A stretch of DNA of 64,000 nucleotides from Rossellomorea aquimaris. GTDB taxonomy: Bacteria > Bacillota > Bacilli > Bacillales > Bacillaceae_B. Position 1 is the stretch's first letter; every line of letters starts with the position of its first letter. The stretch spans positions 1 to 64,000 of the forward strand of contig NZ_JAIVAR010000010.1 of NCBI RefSeq assembly GCF_020171925.1, in the 5' to 3' direction. Under the pieces are notes generated by a model that searched no databases, was not told where the DNA came from, and saw only the letters and a program-made list of their open reading frames with translations. Positions 1 through 7,919 of the stretch are shown piece by piece. Both the position numbers and the translations under genes were made by a program.

Positions 1-17
1 TCAAACTCTCCGATAAA
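1..17 (-). rRNA. rrs: 16S ribosomal RNA, 5' end only
   Basis: The reverse complement of the first 17 bases reads TTTATCGGAGAGTTTGA, the 5' terminus of mature 16S rRNA in Bacillus. The gene continues off the left edge of the window. The leader upstream contains the anti-terminator-like stretch TGAAAACTGAACAAAAC (about 85-105), usual in Bacillus rrn leaders, and two promoters. The position, downstream of the pdaB region, matches an rrn operon at the same place in B. subtilis. Confidence 0.9.
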
Positions 18-146
18 AGTTTGAATAGCTCTTTTTTGTAACGATATTCGTTACGGTAAATCTAGAATTAACGTTGACGTATTGTCTTGTTTTGTTCAGT
101 TTTCAAGGTTCAATTTGTTGAGCGCTCCGTCCGAAGCGACTTTATT

Positions 147-176
147 AATTTATCACATCTCATTGTGTGAAGTCAA
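147..176 (-). promoter_or_regulatory. rrn P2 promoter
   Basis: On the minus strand TTGACT (171-176) is followed after 18 bases by TAAATT (147-152). It is the promoter proximal to 16S, with an A/T-rich stretch upstream. Tandem promoters of this kind are normal for Bacillus rRNA operons. The -10 is weaker than in P1. Confidence 0.65.
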
Positions 177-243
177 CTGTTTTTTTGAAATTATTTTTCA
201 GTGCGTTTTCGAGAAACTCGATAGCGCAACAGCGACGTTTAAT

Positions 244-272
244 AATATATCAAGATTCTTTTACGGGGTCAA
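244..272 (-). promoter_or_regulatory. rrn P1 promoter
   Basis: On the minus strand TTGACC (267-272), exactly 17 bases, then TATATT (244-249). The 30 bases upstream of the -35 (273-305) are almost pure A/T and would serve as an UP element. It directs transcription into the 16S gene at the left edge. Confidence 0.8.
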
Positions 273-384
273 TACATTTTTGAAAAAATTATTACAAAAT
301 AATAAGTCCACTACATTTGAAAGCGGCTTTAGAGGGAACCGGCTTCTACAATGACAAGCCTGTCCGTCTAAAGACCGCTAAGGA

Positions 385-618
385 TCATTCATACTTTTCT
401 TTTTTATCATTGCTGTTCTTCATATACTTGAGGCATTCTTTATGACTCGCAAATCTTCGGAATAAAGAAAAAAGGATTTTATAACGCTCATTCATGGCCC
501 GCTTTACAATCTGATCGATCCGGGCATCCTTCAGGTCGAAAAGGATTTCATCCATTTCCCTTTTCAACAGATATTCTAATTCTTCTCTTTCTCTGTCATC
601 AATCAATAACCCCAGCAA
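385..618 (-). CDS. Small conserved protein of unknown function (77 aa)
   Basis: I do not assign a function. The protein is short, highly charged and probably all-helical, beginning MLGLLIDDRERE, with many Glu/Arg/Lys residues, a hydrophobic ILFSLFRR segment near residue 50 and one cysteine. No membrane segment or signal peptide is evident. The chosen start is TTG at 618, because AAGGGGTGA lies five bases upstream and matches the 16S anti-Shine-Dalgarno well. An in-frame GTG at 627 overlaps that site and would give 80 aa. It lies between pdaB, which is divergent, and the rRNA operon. I recall similar small proteins at this locus in other Bacillaceae, but this is memory, not a search. Confidence 0.7.
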   Translation of the reverse strand: MLGLLIDDREREELEYLLKREMDEILFDLKDARIDQIVKRAMNERYKILFSLFRRFASHKECLKYMKNSNDKKEKYE

Positions 619-758
619 GTAAGTCACCCCTTTATGTTGTTACTTGTAGTTTTTTCCATACGAGGGTTTTTATAATCACTTTTTTTCTAAAGTTAGATAT
701 TTTTTCTGGGGACATGCATATCTTTAACAGAGATAACTCTTTACGGAGGGATTGTGTA

Positions 759-1508
759 ATGAATGGTTTTTATACCGTAAATGCGAAAAGTTTGAAGCAG
801 ATCAGCCTGGTTATCGTCATCTCGTTCTTCACTGCTCTATTCGTCTACAGCAGTACACTCTCTTCCGTTCCGGCATTCGGGACGAAGGACGGCCCCAAAG
901 CGATTTATAAAGGTGAAAAAGGAATCGCCTTGACCTTCAATATCGGATGGGGGGATGAAAAAGCAGAGCCGATCATAGATGAGTTGGAGAAGCTCAACGT
1001 TCAAGCCGCTACCTTCTTCATTTCAGGTTCCTGGGCAGAGCGCCATCCTGATCTGGTTGATAAAATCGTGAAGGCAGGCTTTGAGATCGGGAATCTTGGC
1101 TATGCCTATTCAGACTACACAGATATGGAGCCAGAAAAAATCAGACAGGATATCCTGAAAGCCGATACGGTTTTCAAAAAGCTTAACGTTAAGGACGTCA
1201 AGTTACTCCGCGTCCCGACAGGCCACTTTAACAAAGAAACGATCAAGGTGGCAGATAAACTTGGATTGACTGTTGTGCACTGGAGCGTTGATTCAAAGGA
1301 TTGGACAAATCCCGGTACCGATCAGATCCTCATGAATGTGAAAGATGCGAAAAAAGGGGATATCATCCTCCTTCATGCATCCGATTCTGCCAAGCAGACA
1401 AAGAAAGCCTTGCCTGGAATCATCAAAAGCCTGCAGGGCAAAGGCAATTTCGTCTCGGTGTCGGATATGATATCAAATGGAGATGCCAAGTCAACGTTAA
1501 TACAATGA
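759..1508 (+). CDS. pdaB: Polysaccharide deacetylase family sporulation protein PdaB
   Basis: A 249-aa member of the NodB-type polysaccharide deacetylase family, matching B. subtilis PdaB (YbaN), which is needed to maintain spores after late sporulation. One N-terminal membrane segment (about residues 12-30) precedes the domain. The usual metal-binding TFDDG motif reads TFNIGWGDE and the HxxxH motif is replaced (GNLGYAYSDYTD). Both changes are typical of PdaB and leave its catalytic activity uncertain. The start at 759 follows an ACGGAGG ribosome site and gives the family's MNGFY-type N terminus; an upstream in-frame ATG at 714 has no such site. It faces kbaA and shares a bidirectional terminator with it. 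Confidence 0.93.
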   Translation: MNGFYTVNAKSLKQISLVIVISFFTALFVYSSTLSSVPAFGTKDGPKAIYKGEKGIALTFNIGWGDEKAEPIIDELEKLNVQAATFFISGSWAERHPDLVDKIVKAGFEIGNLGYAYSDYTDMEPEKIRQDILKADTVFKKLNVKDVKLLRVPTGHFNKETIKVADKLGLTVVHWSVDSKDWTNPGTDQILMNVKDAKKGDIILLHASDSAKQTKKALPGIIKSLQGKGNFVSVSDMISNGDAKSTLIQ

Positions 1509-1577
1509 TCCCCGAAACGACAAAGCAATCGGATTCCCAACCAGGAAATTCAGTCAACAACAAGAGCGACATATAAG

Positions 1578-1616
1578 AAAAGAGCCCTGCAGGCATCAGC
1601 TTCTGCAGGGCTCTTT
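1578..1616. terminator. Bidirectional terminator between pdaB and kbaA
   Basis: AAAGAGCCCTGCAG and CTGCAGGGCTCTTT form a perfect 14-bp stem around a 10-base loop, with A-rich sequence on one side and T-rich on the other. It can stop pdaB from the left and kbaA from the right. Confidence 0.9.
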
Positions 1617-1619
1617 CTA

Positions 1620-2246
1620 TTACTGCTGTTTAGTTTGTCTTTCTGCTTGAGATTGCTCGATGTATTTTGGAAGCCTCAATAGCTGGTACGCATTACATAC
1701 TAATAAAGCAATCAGCATCAGATAAAGCCATTTAATCGAGTTGACCAACAGGACCGGCAGCCACTCCAATGTAGTGACAACGACCATGAAGAACAACGCC
1801 GAAATGAATGTGTTGACCCTCGAGTCCGATTGCTTGTTCTTAACGTACGCAACGAGCATCCCTACCAAAAGGATGCCGATTCCGAGAAGAATGTAAGGTG
1901 TGTACGAAGCATCTTCTTCAGCGAAAGCACGGAAACGGAAATAAATAAGGTCGAATAGTACAAATCCGATCAACACGATCTGTACTGAGTTCCAAAAAGT
2001 CTTGAACATCCCGAGACCGAATTGATGGATCGTCAAATAGGCAAAGTACCCCATTTGACTGATGACACTGAATGTAAAACCGACGAATAGAAACCATAAA
2101 AGGCTTGATAAGATGCCAATGACATTTCCATCTTGAATATATGGGCTGTATTGATCCCATCTTATGAAAAGTGAGGCGATCGCCGTAATAACCCCACCAA
2201 TAGTTAACGTATGTACAAAAAAACGAATCCAATTCCGGATGGTCAC
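1620..2246 (-). CDS. kbaA: KinB signalling pathway activation protein KbaA
   Basis: A 208-aa integral membrane protein with about six hydrophobic segments, matching KbaA (YbaM), which is required for sporulation kinase KinB to feed the Spo0 phosphorelay. Conserved stretches include FSVISQMGYFAYLTIHQFG and the C-terminal LLVCNAYQLL. The start is the GTG at 2246, because GGAGG (2256-2260) lies nine bases upstream; an ATG at 2279 has no ribosome site. It is divergent from gerD and the two leaders overlap the same roughly 150 bp. It probably acts in the cytoplasmic membrane of starving cells before engulfment. Confidence 0.9.
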   Translation of the reverse strand: MTIRNWIRFFVHTLTIGGVITAIASLFIRWDQYSPYIQDGNVIGILSSLLWFLFVGFTFSVISQMGYFAYLTIHQFGLGMFKTFWNSVQIVLIGFVLFDLIYFRFRAFAEEDASYTPYILLGIGILLVGMLVAYVKNKQSDSRVNTFISALFFMVVVTTLEWLPVLLVNSIKWLYLMLIALLVCNAYQLLRLPKYIEQSQAERQTKQQ

Positions 2247-2332
2247 TTCAATTTTCCTCCATATAGAAAAAATATGCACTCTTTTGATTGTACCAACGCT
2301 ACTTTAAAAAATCTAGGTACCAGTTCCCGATG

Positions 2333-2362
2333 TGCATAATTTTTTCACAATTTCTCATATTA
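2333..2362 (+). promoter_or_regulatory. Sigma-G-type promoter of gerD
   Basis: TGCATA (2333-2338), 17 bases, then CATATTA (2356-2362) fits the sigma-G pattern TGMATA-17-CATACTA closely and lies 34 bases upstream of the gerD start. The B. subtilis gerD gene is known to be forespore-specific under sigma-G. Confidence 0.7.
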
Positions 2363-2396
2363 AAGGTAAGGGAATTTGTATGGAAGGAGCCTACCC

Positions 2397-3038
2397 ATGA
2401 AAAAATATTCCTTTGTTCTTTTACTGTCCATTCTCCTGTTAACCGCTTGTGGCGGAGGCGGGGACACTGGCAGCAGTAAAATGGATTATGAAGAAACCAA
2501 GAAAATGGTTGTCGATATATTAAAAACCGATGATGGAAAAAAAGCCATTCAAGAAGTGATGTCTGATGAAAAAATGAAGGCAGAACTTATTATGGATCAA
2601 AAGGTAGTAACGGATACCATCTCCAAAACACTTACGTCCGATAAAGGGACCGAGTTCTGGAAAAAGTCATTCGAAGATCCGAAATTTGCCGAATCCATGG
2701 CCAAAAGCATGAAGGAAGGCAATGAAAAATTACTGAAGGATTTAATGAAAGACCCAGAATATCAAGGAATGATGATGGATATCATGAAAGATCCGGAATT
2801 CAAAAAGGAACTTACCGAGGCACTTAAGAGCAAAGAGTACCGTGAACACCTTCAGAAAGTCATCCTCGAGACAGTCGATAGCCCATTATTCAAAACCAAG
2901 ATCCAGGACATCCTCCTTAAAGCAGCCGAAGAAGCTGGCAGCGGAAAAGGCGGAGAGGGCGGAGAACAAGGTGGGGAAAGCGGACAAACCGGCGGGGGCC
3001 CTAATCAATCCTCTGGTGATGGCGGGGGCGGAAGCTGA
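2397..3038 (+). CDS. gerD: Spore germination lipoprotein GerD
   Basis: A 213-aa lipoprotein. The signal peptide ends in a lipobox LLTAC, with the lipidated cysteine at about residue 18. The body is a charged helical segment with PaLA-like repeats (SFEDPKF, LMKDPEYQ, IMKDPEFK), and the tail from about residue 180 is low-complexity Gly/Ser/Gln. GerD sits in the spore inner membrane and is needed to assemble germinant receptors into the germinosome. The start at 2397 follows GGAAGGAG. A sigma-G-like promoter lies just upstream and a terminator shared with salA lies downstream. Family assignment is firm. Confidence 0.95.
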   Translation: MKKYSFVLLLSILLLTACGGGGDTGSSKMDYEETKKMVVDILKTDDGKKAIQEVMSDEKMKAELIMDQKVVTDTISKTLTSDKGTEFWKKSFEDPKFAESMAKSMKEGNEKLLKDLMKDPEYQGMMMDIMKDPEFKKELTEALKSKEYREHLQKVILETVDSPLFKTKIQDILLKAAEEAGSGKGGEGGEQGGESGQTGGGPNQSSGDGGGGS

Positions 3039-3060
3039 TCCATTGAAGTCGAAGCAAGTA

Positions 3061-3105
3061 AAAAAGGACAAAAGGCGGGAATATCTCCCAGACCTTTTGT
3101 CCTTT
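3061..3105. terminator. Bidirectional terminator between gerD and salA
   Basis: AAAGGACAAAAGG (3063-3075) pairs with CCTTTTGTCCTTT (3093-3105), a 13-bp stem flanked by A and T runs. It serves the converging gerD and salA transcripts. Confidence 0.88.
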
Positions 3106-3109
3106 ATCT

Positions 3110-4159
3110 TTATGACAATTTCTCAATCACCTTATGTGCGATTTCCCCGTAAATGCCACCGAGTCTGTGGTCCTCCGCATAGATGGAAGGAGCGAAATCC
3201 TCTTCATTCCAATCCGGCTGCTGAAGTGGAAGTTTGCCAAGAAGATCTGTACGCAGCTCTTCAGTCAACTTCTCCCCGCCTCCTTGTCCGAATACGAATT
3301 CCTTCTCACCCGTCAATTTACTTTCAAAGTAAGACATATTCTCTACGACACCGAGGATATCATGATCAGTCTGAAGTGCCATCGCTCCAGCGCGCGCCGC
3401 AACAAACGCCGCTGTCGGATGAGGCGTCGTCACGATGATTTCCTTACAGTGCGGAAGCATCGTGTGCACGTCAAGGGCAACATCCCCTGTACCCGGAGGC
3501 AGATCAAGAAGAAGATAATCCAAGTCTCCCCATTCCACTTCCGAGAAGAAGTTATTCAGCATTTTGCCGAGCATCGGCCCTCTCCAAATGACTGGTGCAT
3601 TATCTTCCACAAAGAAGCCCATTGAAATGACCTTCACGCCAAAACGTTCTACTGGGATAATTCTTTCGCCTCTGACAACCGGACGTTTGACGATGCCCAT
3701 CATGTCAGGGACACTGAATCCATAAATATCCGCATCAATCAGCCCGACCTTCTTCCCTTGACGGGCAAGCGCGACGGCCAGGTTGACGGATACCGTCGAT
3801 TTGCCGACACCGCCTTTTCCGCTGGCAATGGCGATGAAAGTCGTTTTACTTGCAGGTGATAAAAGGTCCGTCCCTTCGCCACCGGATCCCCTATGCTTTT
3901 CAAGCTCTTCCTGGGGAAGTTCCGTGAACCGGATCCCAACAGATTCCGCTCCATTGTCCTTCAATAATTGGACAACCTGCTGCTGGAATTGCAATTGTTC
4001 GCCAGATCCTGTTTTAGCGAGTGCGATTTTCACACTGACATGCTGCTTTTCTTCTTTCACACTAACTTCGACAACACCATTGGTTTCTTTTAATGTCTTA
4101 TGTAAAAAAGGATCCTTTAAATCAGATAAAAGATCGCGAGTCTGTTGTTCTGTTAACAT
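3110..4159 (-). CDS. salA: Mrp/NBP35-family ATP-binding protein SalA
   Basis: A 349-aa P-loop ATPase of the Mrp/ApbC type. Residues 1-90 form a MIP18-like domain. A deviant Walker A GKGGVGKS occurs at 114-121 and a Walker B-like LLLDLPPGTGD follows. Family members bind or carry iron-sulfur clusters; in B. subtilis SalA represses scoC and so raises extracellular protease production. The C-terminal CxxC seen in some Mrp proteins is not present, so a cluster role cannot be read from the sequence. The ATG at 4159 has AAGGGTGA upstream. It lies downstream of cwlD but has its own extended -10 promoter. Confidence 0.92.
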   Translation of the reverse strand: MLTEQQTRDLLSDLKDPFLHKTLKETNGVVEVSVKEEKQHVSVKIALAKTGSGEQLQFQQQVVQLLKDNGAESVGIRFTELPQEELEKHRGSGGEGTDLLSPASKTTFIAIASGKGGVGKSTVSVNLAVALARQGKKVGLIDADIYGFSVPDMMGIVKRPVVRGERIIPVERFGVKVISMGFFVEDNAPVIWRGPMLGKMLNNFFSEVEWGDLDYLLLDLPPGTGDVALDVHTMLPHCKEIIVTTPHPTAAFVAARAGAMALQTDHDILGVVENMSYFESKLTGEKEFVFGQGGGEKLTEELRTDLLGKLPLQQPDWNEEDFAPSIYAEDHRLGGIYGEIAHKVIEKLS

Positions 4160-4201
4160 GAATCATCACCCTTTTTTATGTATTCGTTTACAACTATCTT
4201 C

Positions 4202-4210
4202 AGTATAACA
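4202..4210 (-). promoter_or_regulatory. Extended -10 promoter of salA
   Basis: The minus strand reads TGTTATACT (TG, one base, TATACT at 4202-4207), about 35 bases before the expected transcript start and leader of salA. No good -35 hexamer is visible, which is acceptable for an extended -10. Confidence 0.5.
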
Positions 4211-4423
4211 TATCGTTGTCTGAAATAACTGTAAAAAGGGCTGGATTACTTTTCTTGAATATTATTCCTTTTGAACTGGGATGGAATAAAGGTGGATCGC
4301 CATAGGAAAGTAGTCGCCGATGGCATCCCCCTAATGAGGGCTGACTTCCATATAGAGGGGATTTCTGGTCGGCTAGGATTCATGCGTAAATCTACTGCAA
4401 GTCACATTCCCTCTTCTACAAAG

Positions 4424-4460
4424 AAAAAAGCCGCCCCCTTAAAGTCGGGAGTAGCTTTTT
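4424..4460 (-). terminator. Terminator of cwlD
   Basis: AAAAAAGC and GCTTTTT flank an imperfect GC-rich stem (about 4431-4454) directly after the cwlD stop codon. The pairing is interrupted, so it is less certain than the other terminators here. Confidence 0.6.
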
Positions 4461-4462
4461 GA

Positions 4463-5164
4463 TCAATCTTTTTCGGTAAGATAGTTCAGCACACCTTGAT
4501 AAACGGAGGCAGCGACTTTCTCCTGATAATCCTTCTTCAACAGATTGGCACGCTCTCCTGGGTTTGAGAGGAAGCCAATCTCTACCAGGGCACCCGTCTT
4601 TTTCGCATGCTTCAGGATATACACACTTTGAAGCCCCTTGGCTTCCCTGCTTGTATTCTCGAGATTTCGCGTAATTTCCTTTTGGATGGCTTTTGAAAGA
4701 GCCTTGTTTTCCTCAAACTTCGGATTATAGAAGGTTTGTGCCCCGCTCCACTTTTGTGAAGGGATGGAATTCAAGTGGATACTCAAGTAAAGATCGGCCT
4801 CTGAGTCATTGATCAGCTTCAGCCTCTTGTGCAGATCCTCCACTTTTCGCCGGCTGTATCCTTTCGTACTCTCATCCGCAAGATCCTTATCCTCTTCACG
4901 GGTCATTAAAACAAGCGCACCCTGCTCCTGGAGATAGTCCCTGATCATCAAGGAAACATTCAGGGCAATATCCTTTTCCAATGCTTCTTCATCACCAGCT
5001 CCCCCATCCGGTCCTCCGTGGCCGGGATCGAGATAGATGATTTTACCCGACAAAGGAAGATTCCATGAATCCCACGTGTCCTTATCGATGATTTTATATT
5101 GGATGATAAAAAATAAGATCCCGAGGGCAGCGATAATCCCTGCAAGTTTCAACTTCTGCTTCAT
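4463..5164 (-). CDS. cwlD: N-acetylmuramoyl-L-alanine amidase CwlD
   Basis: A 233-aa Amidase_3 enzyme. An N-terminal membrane anchor (about residues 5-23) is followed by the zinc site motif YLDPGHGG (H49), a downstream glutamate, SIHLNS with the second histidine, and the catalytic-side VEIGFLSN. CwlD removes peptide side chains from muramic acid in the spore cortex so that muramic-delta-lactam can form, which is needed for germination. The start at 5164 has AGGGGGAG five bases upstream. An ATG at 5200 in the same frame lacks a site. Gene order ybaK-cwlD-salA-gerD is as in B. subtilis. Confidence 0.94.
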   Translation of the reverse strand: MKQKLKLAGIIAALGILFFIIQYKIIDKDTWDSWNLPLSGKIIYLDPGHGGPDGGAGDEEALEKDIALNVSLMIRDYLQEQGALVLMTREEDKDLADESTKGYSRRKVEDLHKRLKLINDSEADLYLSIHLNSIPSQKWSGAQTFYNPKFEENKALSKAIQKEITRNLENTSREAKGLQSVYILKHAKKTGALVEIGFLSNPGERANLLKKDYQEKVAASVYQGVLNYLTEKD

Positions 5165-5331
5165 GTCTCTCCCCCTATTTTCAGCAGGCTCACTCCGCAC
5201 GTTGTAGAGAATGGACCCTCGACACCTGCGAATTAACGAACCTTATAGAAAACAGCTTCTCAGTCAACCTGAACCGTTGCTGCTCTTTACTAAAAAATAT
5301 GGGACAAGAAACATTTTTAGAACAGAAAAAA

Positions 5332-5778
5332 TTAATGTAAACGGAGCTTCAACCGCTTGATCCCTTTCTCATATCCCTCCGACCACCATGTTTCCACGAA
5401 GTGTTCGCAGCTGAAATAGATGGATTCATCTATTTGGTTGGAAACCCCCATCTTGGACCAATACAGCCAAAAGTTATAAAGTGTATCAATGAAATGCTTC
5501 ATTTCTTCCTTACATCGCTTCTTCACCGATTCAATGTCTTCCCCTGAGTGTCCAAATTTACTTACTTTCCCCCCAAGAAGATAGGCTTCAATGGCAACGT
5601 CGAAACAGGCTTCGTCGAATCCTTGCTGCATGAATACCCCACCCTGGATTTTTATATATCCGAAATGCTTCCTTACGCTTTCCTGGAGCATTTTGATCGA
5701 AATTTCTTTAAGCAGTCTTCGTTCGGTTTTAATTTGCTTTTCTCTTCTCTTTGTATTGAAGGTTGTAATAACGTTCAA
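5332..5778 (-). CDS. ybaK: YbaK, DUF2521 protein
   Basis: A 148-aa soluble protein of the DUF2521 family, recognised from the conserved AIEAYLLGG stretch (about residues 60-70), the Trp-rich HFVETWWSEGYEKG segment and its place upstream of cwlD. Its function is unknown. The start codon is TTG at 5778, supported by the strong site AAAGGGGTGGATC; an internal ATG would truncate the domain. It is the last ancestral gene of the rpsI-cwlD interval, because the S-box operon upstream replaces the B. subtilis arrangement. Confidence 0.85.
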   Translation of the reverse strand: MNVITTFNTKRREKQIKTERRLLKEISIKMLQESVRKHFGYIKIQGGVFMQQGFDEACFDVAIEAYLLGGKVSKFGHSGEDIESVKKRCKEEMKHFIDTLYNFWLYWSKMGVSNQIDESIYFSCEHFVETWWSEGYEKGIKRLKLRLH

Positions 5779-6021
5779 TGTAGATCCACCCCTTTGAACG
5801 TATTTTCCTTCTTAAGAGATGTCTTCATTCGAGTAACTGTTACCAATTTTCATGGCTGGGGAGGATCCGGATTTTTTTCTCGTACGTTTATGTTGGTGCT
5901 GTTATGAATGTCTGGTGTAATCGTTGACGGTAATCATCCGTAGGTTTCGTTAAATGGAATGATGAACGACGAATGGATCTATTCTAAGTCACTGGGAGGT
6001 GCGAATTGTACCGAAATGAAG
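5779..6021. other. Intergenic stretch upstream of ybaK
   Basis: No gene or RNA was recognised in these 243 bases. The only clear element is the ribosome site of ybaK at its left edge. The open frames here are short and lack ribosome sites. Confidence 0.5.
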
Positions 6022-6150
6022 GAATCTTTCGGTTTTGGTGAATAATCTTCGAGTTTGATTCAATAATCTTTTACTTTTACCCAATAATCTTTTAATTTGC
6101 CGCTTTTATCTTTCGTTTTCGCAGATCATTCCACCACTTGGAAAAATAAG
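6022..6150. repeat. 21-bp tandem repeat element, copy A
   Basis: Five units start at 6022, 6043, 6064, 6085 and 6106, an exact 21-bp period. Each begins with a core close to TAATCTTT and then diverges. The array ends in a flank containing CACTTGGAAAAATAAGG, which is also found after copy B (10045-10172). Core, unit order and flank are shared, so A and B are copies of one dispersed element. Read on the minus strand the period encodes a KDYxxKx heptad, probably a by-product. Confidence 0.85.
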
Positions 6151-6299
6151 GGTGGAAGTCGGACTGTTTCTCCTTTTTGATTGGCTGAAGCCAGTTCGAT
6201 GAGGGGATCTCCCGGTCTCAAGCCCGGACCTGTCTGGTCATGGATCTTGAGTCCACCATCTGAACTTTCTTCTCAACATCATTTCGTAAAATACCACTT

Positions 6300-6377
6300 T
6301 CACAGCGAAATTCCGATGATGGTGAGGAATGTTATGAAACCGTAGAGCCAGATGGAGAGCATTTCGTTTACGAACAT
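6300..6377 (-). CDS. 25-aa hydrophobic micropeptide after the symporter gene
   Basis: The minus strand reads ATG to TGA over 26 codons: a short polar start MFVNEML, then one hydrophobic segment from about residue 8 to the end, with Trp10 and a Gly-Phe-Ile-Thr core. The ribosome site AAAGGATGA overlaps the stop codon of the symporter gene and ends six bases before the ATG, so translation would be coupled. Small single-span accessory peptides encoded next to sodium:solute symporters are known in bacteria. Whether this peptide belongs to that group is inference from position, size and hydrophobicity. Confidence 0.6.
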   Translation of the reverse strand: MFVNEMLSIWLYGFITFLTIIGISL

Positions 6378-6383
6378 CTACTG

Positions 6384-7892
6384 TCATCCTTTCCCTTGAT
6401 TTAGGTTGTATACTTTTTGAAGATGTGGTTGCTTTTCTTTTAAGATCGGCGCAAACACTGTAATCACTGCTATGCCGATGAAGGTTGAAACGGCACCCGC
6501 TGCCATGGTGCTCGGCACGATTCCTCCAAAATAAAGGATGAGATAGGAAAGGAGCCCAACCACCATGGAAAGTTCCGCTGCCCGGGCGGATGCTTTTCTC
6601 CGGCCATACACTGCGTGTAAAATCGGCCCCATCGTTCCAGCCGCGATTCCGGAAATGCCGATCCACATGATATCCCCCATATACGCCGGTGGCTTCAAGA
6701 CAATCAAGTACGCAAAGAGCCCGATGACCGGCACGGATAGACGGCTGATCTGCAACGCTATCTTCTCTGCCTTCGAGTCGTTCACCTTCACGATCCCTCT
6801 TTTCACGAATACTTTCAGAAAGATATCATTGGCAAACACGGTCGAGATCGAAACGAACAAACCATCCGTAGTCGACATCGCTGCAGCAAGGACCACAACC
6901 CCCAGAAGTGCAACGATGACCGCGGGAAATGCATAGACGGCATATTCCATCAGTGCCAGATCAGGAGCAGCGATGTTATCTCCCAGCGCTGCCCTGCTAT
7001 AGATCCCTCCGAATAACACCAGTACTGACAACGCAGCAGTAATCACATAGGTCAAAATCATTTTCCCCAAATCTTTTTCACTCTTGAGTCCCAGCACTTT
7101 GTTGAACAAATGAGGTGCAGAGGCAAATGCCCACTGAATCACAATCGCCCCTGTCACTAAGCTCAAAGAAGAAAAATGAGCGGAATCCGGATTGAATGCA
7201 GAAATCAGATTTCCATCCTGGGCCGCCAATTTTCCACTAATATCGTTGAAGGTCGATGAGATGCTCCCCTTCCAGAAGACGACGATTCCTGAAATAAAAA
7301 TAAATACACCGGCCGCAGCCATCATCACTGCCTGGACAGCATCGGTATAAATATCCGCGAACGCCCCACCGCCAAAGACGTAAAGCACAACGATCACCGC
7401 GATAAAAATCAACCCGCCTTGATAAGACATGCCAAGGAGATATTCAAAGATACGGGCACCCGCCACAAACTGGGCGGCAATATAGAAGATGTTGAACAAA
7501 AGAATCAACCCTGTACCGACCCGGAGAAGATCGCTGTTATAAAAATCCCCAAGCCAGTCGGGAAGGGACAGCGACTTTTGTCCATTATTGAGGCTCCGGA
7601 CTTTCTTGGCTACCATCAATACGCCGATCGGTCCTCCACCAATCATCGCCAGGAACAGCCAAAGATTCGAAAGTCCCCAATCGTGCGACCAGCCTGGATA
7701 ACCGAGGAATGTGGCTGCACTTAAATATGTCGCGGCGAAGGAAAGCCCCAGGACGTACGGCCCAAGATTCCCCCCGCCTATCGCAAAATCACTGACACTT
7801 TTGGTCTTTTTCATACTGATGAAACCCAAGGCAAACATCGCTGCAAGAAATACGGCAAATCCGATCCAAGTGTATACCGCTATTTGGTTCAT
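6384..7892 (-). CDS. Sodium:solute symporter (SSS family)
   Basis: A 502-aa integral membrane protein with about 13 hydrophobic segments. It belongs to the sodium:solute symporter family: an N-terminal helix followed by DFAIGGGNLGP, then LSFAATYLSAATFLG and later the DALM/ALLGVVVLAAAMSTTDG segment. Known members take up acetate, pyruvate, proline, pantothenate and similar solutes with Na+; the substrate here cannot be read from the sequence. It starts 27 bases after the monooxygenase stop with AAGGGAG upstream, so it shares the S-box transcript. That context suggests a sulfur-containing substrate. The 25-aa peptide follows it. Confidence 0.88.
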   Translation of the reverse strand: MNQIAVYTWIGFAVFLAAMFALGFISMKKTKSVSDFAIGGGNLGPYVLGLSFAATYLSAATFLGYPGWSHDWGLSNLWLFLAMIGGGPIGVLMVAKKVRSLNNGQKSLSLPDWLGDFYNSDLLRVGTGLILLFNIFYIAAQFVAGARIFEYLLGMSYQGGLIFIAVIVVLYVFGGGAFADIYTDAVQAVMMAAAGVFIFISGIVVFWKGSISSTFNDISGKLAAQDGNLISAFNPDSAHFSSLSLVTGAIVIQWAFASAPHLFNKVLGLKSEKDLGKMILTYVITAALSVLVLFGGIYSRAALGDNIAAPDLALMEYAVYAFPAVIVALLGVVVLAAAMSTTDGLFVSISTVFANDIFLKVFVKRGIVKVNDSKAEKIALQISRLSVPVIGLFAYLIVLKPPAYMGDIMWIGISGIAAGTMGPILHAVYGRRKASARAAELSMVVGLLSYLILYFGGIVPSTMAAGAVSTFIGIAVITVFAPILKEKQPHLQKVYNLNQGKG

Positions 7893-7919
7893 TTTCTTCT
7901 CCCTTCTTTACCAAACGTT

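Noticed and set aside
714-758. Longer N terminus for PdaB from ATG 714
   Set aside because: There is no ribosome site before 714, and the ATG at 759 has a good one and the family N terminus.
2842-3438. 198-codon open frame on the plus strand
   Set aside because: It runs out of frame through gerD, the shared terminator and antisense salA; no single gene could cover these.
6126-6272. 48-codon open frame on the minus strand downstream of the micropeptide, with protein-like composition
   Set aside because: It has no ATG, GTG or TTG near its beginning and no ribosome site. Its end lies in the flank shared by both 21-bp elements, so it may be chance or a gene remnant.
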